DNA of 64,000 nt. It comes from Gyrodactylus bullatarudis. Lineage: Eukaryota > Platyhelminthes > Monogenea > Gyrodactylidea > Gyrodactylidae. Every line of letters begins with the position of its first letter. The stretch's first letter is position 1. The DNA is taken from positions 131,915-195,914 of the forward strand of contig SSNU01000186.1 of assembly GCA_012064415.1 (NCBI GenBank), in the 5' to 3' direction. The notes beneath the pieces are model-generated. The model searched no databases. It saw only the letters and a list, made by a program, of their open reading frames with translations, and was not told the DNA's origin. Positions 58,575-64,000 of this stretch are shown here, in pieces. The translations under genes were made by a program, and so were the position numbers.

Positions 58575-60625
58575 GTCCCACTGGGTATTTTCATCACTTA
58601 TCATTTTAACAGCTCATTATTATTCATTCATGACTCAAAAAATACTTTGTTTAACACCCATTCTATAGGAAATCTATTAATATACTGGATCTTAGCTCTA
58701 TCATACGTCAAACTCGTGCTATACTAATTCAATCCCATTAAAATTCTGACCTAATTTTTGTTCAAAATTTGAAAAAAGGCAGATGTTTAGGAAGGGAGAA
58801 ATAAATTCTAGGCTACAATTTCATGCATCTCACGATATTTTGGCAAGGCAAGATTGTATTAGACCTGACCTCAAAAAATGTTTCTTGTTATTAGAATCAT
58901 CATCATTTGAAAAGTGACCCTAAGCAATACAGTTCCTAGTGTCATATGGTCAATATGGTTCTGTTTTAATTTTTTCTGGGACAAAACAATTACATCGATA
59001 AAACTGGATTTCATCTATGAAATTCCAGTTATTTTGTTCGTGTCCACATGAGGTGTCAGTCAAATTTTTTTTTACTCTTTATCCAAAGATAATAAGGGCA
59101 AAAATACACGAAGCCTCTAACAAATTATAAAGATACAGTAGATAAGCAAAAGATAGTGTATTTCAGTCTCTTTGTTTGTTGTTGTGTACAACTCATAACT
59201 TTCACTTGTGTCTGTGTTATGCAACGTTAATTCTATCCACTTACACTTGTTCATTGATGTCCTCTTCTTTTGGAGAAGACTCATGAGGGGGTGTGGAGTT
59301 TATCAGCTGAATATACTATATTGGTACGTTTTCTTTATATAATAAATAAAAGTAAAGTTGGAAAAAAAACAAGATCTTCTATTGGCATAAATTCTGGTAA
59401 AGAAGGGAAATGTTTGCACGCAAAATGAATGTTTTCATCTTTCTGGAGCTTAGTGAAGTTAATAGGGAAAAAATTGTTTTTATTTTTTCAAATCATACAA
59501 TATGGGCTAAGTGGTGGTGGTGTATGTTGTGTTAATTTTTTCAGAATTGTGTTTTTCCCCCATTCATACCAGTAACTTAGTTTAAGTAGGAAGAAATACT
59601 ACAGAAGTTAAAAGAAATATTGAGTAGAAATAATAGTTTTTCCGCAATGAAACAGAAGAAAAATAATCACTTTTCTACAATGATTGACAAAACAATGTTG
59701 TATTTAAATTTAAATCAAAATATGGAATAAAAATTTGGATAGCTGCAGACGCTAAGACAAATTATATCTTTAACGCAAAAATATATACTGGAAAAGAAGG
59801 CGAGGAAAGGAACAAATGTGTGGGTGAAACTGTGGTCCTTGAACTAATCGAAAATTTGAGCGTCAAAGGAAACAACATCACTACTGACAATTTCTTTACC
59901 TCATTCCCTCTTTTGGAAAAACTTGGTGCCAAAAGTATAACTTTGGTAGGAACTATCAGAAAGAACAAGGCCGAGCTTCCACCAGTGATTTCAAAAAATA
60001 CTACATTAGGTTCCAAATACGCCTTCAGAGACAACATGACTCTTGTGTCCTATGTTCCAAGAAAAAATAAAAATGTAATTCTCGTGTCTTCCTTCCACCT
60101 CAACCCAGTTATAAATCAAAGTGGAAAACCAGATTTGATTAAATTTTATGATAAAACGAAAGGAGGAGTTGACAATGCTGATAAGATGATTTCTACATTT
60201 TCTTGTCAGAGGAAAACAAATAGATGACCGGTCGTCTTATTTTGCAACATTTTAGACATTTCAGCTCTTAATTCTTTCATTTTATATAAAGAGATAAAAG
60301 AAGATTCCAATTATGATAGAAGAAAGTTCCTCAAGTGTCTAACTCAGGAGATTTTCGATCAATATGGAAAAAATAAACCGAATAAGAAAAGGCTCAAAGT
60401 AAAGGGTTCGTTGCACAATTTGCCCATACAATAAATATAGAAAAACTACCAAAATATGTGATAAATGTCAAAAAGCTATTTGTTATGATCATTTAGTTAT
60501 TATTTGTTCAAATTGCAAATAAATTGTACGGAAATTAAAAAAAATTTATTAGTTCTATGATTCAGGGTCAAAATAACCCTTTTGGGAACATTTGTTTGTT
60601 TATTTTTTGGTATCAGTAGGGTTAA
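58575..60625 (+). mobile_element. Probable piggyBac relic
   Basis: The left end (TTAAAGTCCCACTGGG and the following about 150 bp, with AACAGCTCATTATTATTCATTCA and CCATTCTATAGGAAATCTATTAAT) matches the family 1 MITE at 40369, which is therefore probably an internal-deletion derivative. A transposase remnant lies at 59718-60522. The right end near 60616-60622 (AGTAGGGTTAAA) is degenerate and uncertain. Confidence 0.45.
59718..60522 (+). pseudogene. piggyBac transposase remnant
   Basis: The C-terminal half of a PGBD-type transposase: YGIKIWIAADAKTNYIF, ITTDNFFTSFPLLEKL, LVGTIRKNKAELPP, LVSYVPRKNKNVILVSSFH and TKGGVDNADKMISTFSC contain Asp positions matching the DDD catalytic triad. TGG to TGA at about 60223 interrupts the frame before PVVLFCNILDISALNSFILY. 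A frame change near 60400 precedes a well-kept Cys-rich cross-brace finger (CTICPYNK, CDKCQKAICYDH, CSNCK). The N-terminal half is missing. Confidence 0.85.
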
Positions 60626-61670
60626 ATTCAGTGAAAATTTCACTGAGATTTTTCTAATTATAATTATTACAAATCGAGTTATGATAGAATGATAGCATCT
60701 AATCATGTGATCTGTAAAAGATTTATACTACACTCTTAAATATAATTTTAATAACAACTGTACAATTTTGTTCATCTATTCTTCGATAAACTAAGATGCT
60801 TTTGAACAACGGTATACTATGAAAGATATATTTTTTTTGCTGTATTTTTAAAAGTATTTTAGATACTTAATATATTTGTTATAGGTTTTTTTGGTAACGT
60901 CTTTTTTTAACCATCTCTAATTGGACGTGGAGAAGTCACACATCTTCCCTTAGTTCAAGATGCCCTCAAGATTTTTCTGATTTCCTAAGGCCTCTACATT
61001 ATTGAAATTGTCAGATTTGCGAAAGAATCTCTCAGATCTAGTAGGTTCATTCTTTTAATTGAATTTTTAAAAGACTTTTCACAAAAATAAACCACTCATG
61101 CAATTGGCCGGTGAGGTTTACTGCAAAATATTCTCGGACATATTGCCTAAACATAGAATTACTGTTCAATTATCGGAGATTGAATTAGAAACTGTTGAAC
61201 CTGCCAGATAATTTGCAGTCAAGGATTACTCTAGAGTTCTGAGACTTTAATATTTGATAAAAATAGTTTGTAAAATATTTTAAATCAAGCATTTCCAGTG
61301 GAAGGGTTGATAAAAAATTATTCTGGAGAAAAATTAATACAATTTGAACGAAATATTCATTTTCAATTACATTTTATTTGAAAATGAAATTACTAGAATT
61401 GAAAAATCTATTGTCAGGTTATCTTAAATTCTACATGATTCTTAAGAATTTAATGACTCTTCTAACATGAGAAAAAACAGCTCCCAACGGGTTAGAGTTT
61501 AACCCACTTGCAAGCCTTTTATAGAAAAAATTGAAATTTATCTTTTTCATTATCCTTCTTTCTAACCTTGCTGTAATGATAAAAAATTATGAAAAAAAGA
61601 CTTTCAAAAGTTACCTAAAATACCACTGAATTAGCAAAGAGATCAAAGATCAAACCCTCAACCAAAAATC
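60626..61670. other. Gene-free stretch upstream of the cathepsin-like gene
   Basis: AT-rich sequence with no recognised gene, element end or repeat. It should contain distal regulatory DNA of the next gene. Confidence 0.4.
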
Positions 61671-61673
61671 GAG

Positions 61674-61681
61674 TATATAAA
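61674..61681 (+). promoter_or_regulatory. TATA box of the cathepsin-L-like gene
   Basis: TATATAAA at 61674-61681. A start about 30 bp downstream would be near 61704, which favours the ATG at 61712 over the one at 61700. Confidence 0.55.
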
Positions 61682-61711
61682 GTCAAAATAAAATTTGTGA
61701 TGATAATCAAA

Positions 61712-63004
61712 ATGAAATTGGTTCATTCTCTGCTTTTATTAGTCTCATGGATTTGTTTGAGTTCATCTCAAAAGTTGATGTCATGGCAAGAGTACAAGGT
61801 GACCTTTGAGAAAGAATTTCTAAATTCCGAGCATGAGACAAGACATGCCCAAATCTTTGAGGAAACCCTCGACCTCATACAAAGCCATAATGAACGATAT
61901 GCCAAGGGTCTGGAGAATTACAATCTCGGCATAAATCAGTTTAGTGATTTGCCCTCAGAGAAACTAAAATCATTCTCTGGTTACGGTCTTGCTTGGAAAA
62001 GCAATACTACTGAACTGGAAGAGGTTCTCTTGGAAAAGTATTCTGGAAAGGATCCTCTACCTTCAACTGTGGACTGGGTCAAAGGAGGAGCTGTTACTTC
62101 AGTCAAGGATGAGGTTAGTTTCTTAAGAAACTTGAATATTTCATCATCATTAAATGAGTACGATTTGTTTATAGAAAAATTGTCACGGCCATTGGGCATT
62201 CAGTGCAATCGGAGCTGTGGAAGGAGCCTACTTTATGTACGCGAGGAAACTCAAGGAACTCTCTGCTCAACAGATTATCGATTGTGATGTTCTTGACAAG
62301 GGATGCAATGGTGGAGCAATGATTAATGCCTATGGGTATCTAACAAAGAATCAGGCTGAATCAGAGTTTCATTATCCTTACCGAGCCAGAGATGTAAGCT
62401 CTCTTTAATTAGCTTTAAAAAAATTAAATTTTATACTTTATTTTCAACTAAGATATAACATTTTTCCGTGTATAACAATCAAATAGAAATATGAACAATT
62501 CTAAGCCAATCAAGGCCTAAAAGTAATTTCTTTTTTCTAAAGAAAAATCTCGTATCAAATTGATATACTGGTCTAATGCTTTCTTCTTGAAATATAATAA
62601 AAAGTACAGGAAATAATGAAAAATGTTTACAGAACAGATGTACCTATGATCCAAGATTGGGAGAAATACCGTTTGTTCGAAGATACATGCGACCACCACA
62701 AGATCTTTTCACAATAATGCAAGTTTTGGCACAGTACGGTCCACATTCCATTGGTATAAACTCTTCTCCCCAATCATTTATCCGTTATCGGTCAGGGGTC
62801 TACGATGATCCTCAATGTGATCCATATCATCTCAACCGAGGGGCACTTCTCGTTGGCTATGGAACGGTGTTTGGAAAGGACTATTGGCTAGTGAAGAACA
62901 GTTGGGGAAGGTCTTGGGGTGACTGGGGTTATATTAAAATTCTCAGATCACATTTGAACTTGTGTGGGGTTATTAACGATGTTACATTACCAAGTTTCAC
63001 TTAA
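61712..63004 (+). CDS. Cathepsin-L-like papain-fold protein lacking catalytic residues (pseudoprotease)
   Basis: Exons 61712-62113, 62175-62393 and 62633-63004 join in phase (330 residues). MKLVHSLLLLVSWICLSSSQ is a signal peptide. The I29 propeptide follows with WQEYKVTFEKEF and the ERFNIN-like NLGINQFSDLPSEKL. The mature domain begins at LPSTVDWVKGGAVTSVKD. Where papain-family enzymes have NQGQCGSCWAFS, this reads DEKNCHGHWAFS: the catalytic Cys is His and the oxyanion-hole Gln is Glu. The catalytic His region reads LNRGALLVGYG instead of LNHAVLAVGYG (His to Arg), while the Asn in VKNSWGRSWGDWGY and the fold signatures LSAQQIIDCDVLDKGCNGG remain. The frame and splice sites are intact, so this looks like a secreted pseudoenzyme rather than a decayed gene. 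ATG 61700 is an alternative start. Confidence 0.9.
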
Positions 63005-63731
63005 TTTATCTGTTTAATATAAATTTCCCCAATTCATTTCTTAATTTTTATAACTACTCAATAGTAGATACAAAAGTATTAAAATAATTATAAAAAAATT
63101 TTCGGTTATCTGATTGGATAAAACTGATTTTGTATTCATTGAGTTTTTCGTACACCAAGCAAGATGTGGAAATCACTGTCGTCATTTTTTGGACATCAAT
63201 GATTGAAAAATATAACGTAAAATAAGTTTAGCTCAAAAGATGAAATACTAAGACTTTACAATCGAAATTTTTTTGTTATTTTCTAGAGTACTATAATCTG
63301 ATTTCAAGGCCACTATCTTAAACCCTATTTCTTGTTTTAATGAAAAGTAGAAATAATAAGCTTCTATTTCTAGTAAAATTCTTTCCTTTCTTAATGAATA
63401 TCGTAGAAGAAAATATGAATGAATAACTTTCTTCTCATTATATAATAAATCTCTAAAGATATATTCTTGATTGATAGAGAAAATAAGCAAGAAAAAAATC
63501 TGACGAAAGACTTTCCACTTTGTTAGTTATTGTATATCAGATTGTGAATATTTGTGTGCCTGTTGCAGCATTTTGTTTGTACTCTACTAAGAGCCATACA
63601 CACACATTTCATTCGTGAGAAAGAAATTCATAACTCCTGAAGGATAGCGCTTATAAAAATATATCTGCAAGATCACCAGAAGCTAAAAATAACTCAAGAT
63701 CTATTAGCCTTGATAAGAAAGAAATCATAAT
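63005..63731. other. Intergenic
   Basis: 3' flank of the cathepsin-like gene and possible 5' flank of a gene beginning at 63732. No other feature seen. Confidence 0.4.
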
Positions 63732-63770
63732 ATGGAATCAGATAACTCAACAATTATTGATGAAATCTCA
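63732..63770 (+). CDS. Possible first coding exon of a gene running off the window
   Basis: ATG at 63732 opens MESDNSTIIDEIS and is followed by AGGCAAGT, the usual context of the rare GC donor. The downstream frame soon closes. With 13 codons the product cannot be identified, and chance is a real alternative. Confidence 0.2.
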
Positions 63771-64000
63771 GGCAAGTATTTATTTCCTTTCTCCTTTATC
63801 CTTTCAAAAAAATCATTATCGACTCGAAAGAATAAAGTACAAATGAATAATAAATTGAGACCCCTTATTTGACCTCAATCCGGCCCCCACCAGATCATAT
63901 CTATCATATTTATTTGTGACAAAATTATCAGCTAAATTTTGAAGGGTAGCTAATTTTTGGTTTGACTCAAATTTTGACTATTTCATTAAGAATTCAAACA

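Noticed and set aside
1..64000. CRISPR array, operon or prokaryotic origin
   Set aside because: No regularly spaced repeats; genes have spliceosomal introns and animal families throughout.

Overview
This is a 64 kb piece of an AT-rich animal (metazoan) nuclear genome. The genes are split by GT-AG introns and include clear animal families: a FoxQ2-type forkhead factor, DOT1L, a two-domain doublecortin protein, a WIPI4/3-type autophagy propeller, SEC62, DDX24, a SENP6/7-type SUMO protease, a tandem CAP (SCP/TAPS) secreted protein and a cathepsin-L-fold protein. Many introns are only 26-31 nt long, yet other introns and intergenic tracts are kilobases long and full of transposons. Penelope-like, Ginger and Tigger elements beside these genes would suit an arthropod such as a copepod, but the phylum is inference; only 'metazoan' is well supported.

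Layout. 1-300: relic Penelope-type terminal repeat with a hammerhead-like motif. 650-2662 (-): SENP6/7-like protease. 4050-4560 (-): dead non-LTR retrotransposon. 4610-6466 (+): doublecortin protein, with a complete single-exon TPX2-domain gene inside its first intron. 6925-7844 (+): SEC62. 8300-10240 (+): unidentified 646-aa single-exon gene. 10416-12367 (+): DDX24. 12543-17265: a pogo/Tigger transposon with about 524-bp inverted repeats, into whose right repeat a complete Ginger-type transposon (14972-17011) has inserted. 17.5-34.7 kb: gene-poor repeat tract holding a small three-exon gene (19717-21196), a tRNA-derived SINE head and several TTAA-flanked MITEs. 34736-35116: an orphan exon resembling the N-terminal (MNNL) domain of Notch ligands. 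36451-37979: a young 5'-truncated Penelope-like element bounded by inverted identical repeats with hammerhead motifs. 38420-41402 (+): tandem-CAP protein whose third intron carries a 285-bp inverted duplication that appears to be under coding constraint. 41987-42694: older Penelope tail with a long target duplication. 47358-48927 (-) and 49077-53473 (+): WIPI and DOT1L start 149 bp apart, back to back. 54155-55609 (-): FoxQ2. 56.8-60.6 kb: a foldback repeat and a piggyBac relic. 61712-63004 (+): cathepsin-L-like protein that has lost its catalytic Cys and His. 63732 onward: possible first exon of another gene.

The genes do not form one pathway. Local pairings worth noting are the nesting of two microtubule-binding gene families (doublecortin and TPX2), the shared short WIPI/DOT1L promoter, and two secreted-protein genes (CAP and the cathepsin-like one), each with a good TATA box. 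Exon joins were made by reading splice sites and checking reading phase; none has been tested against transcripts.
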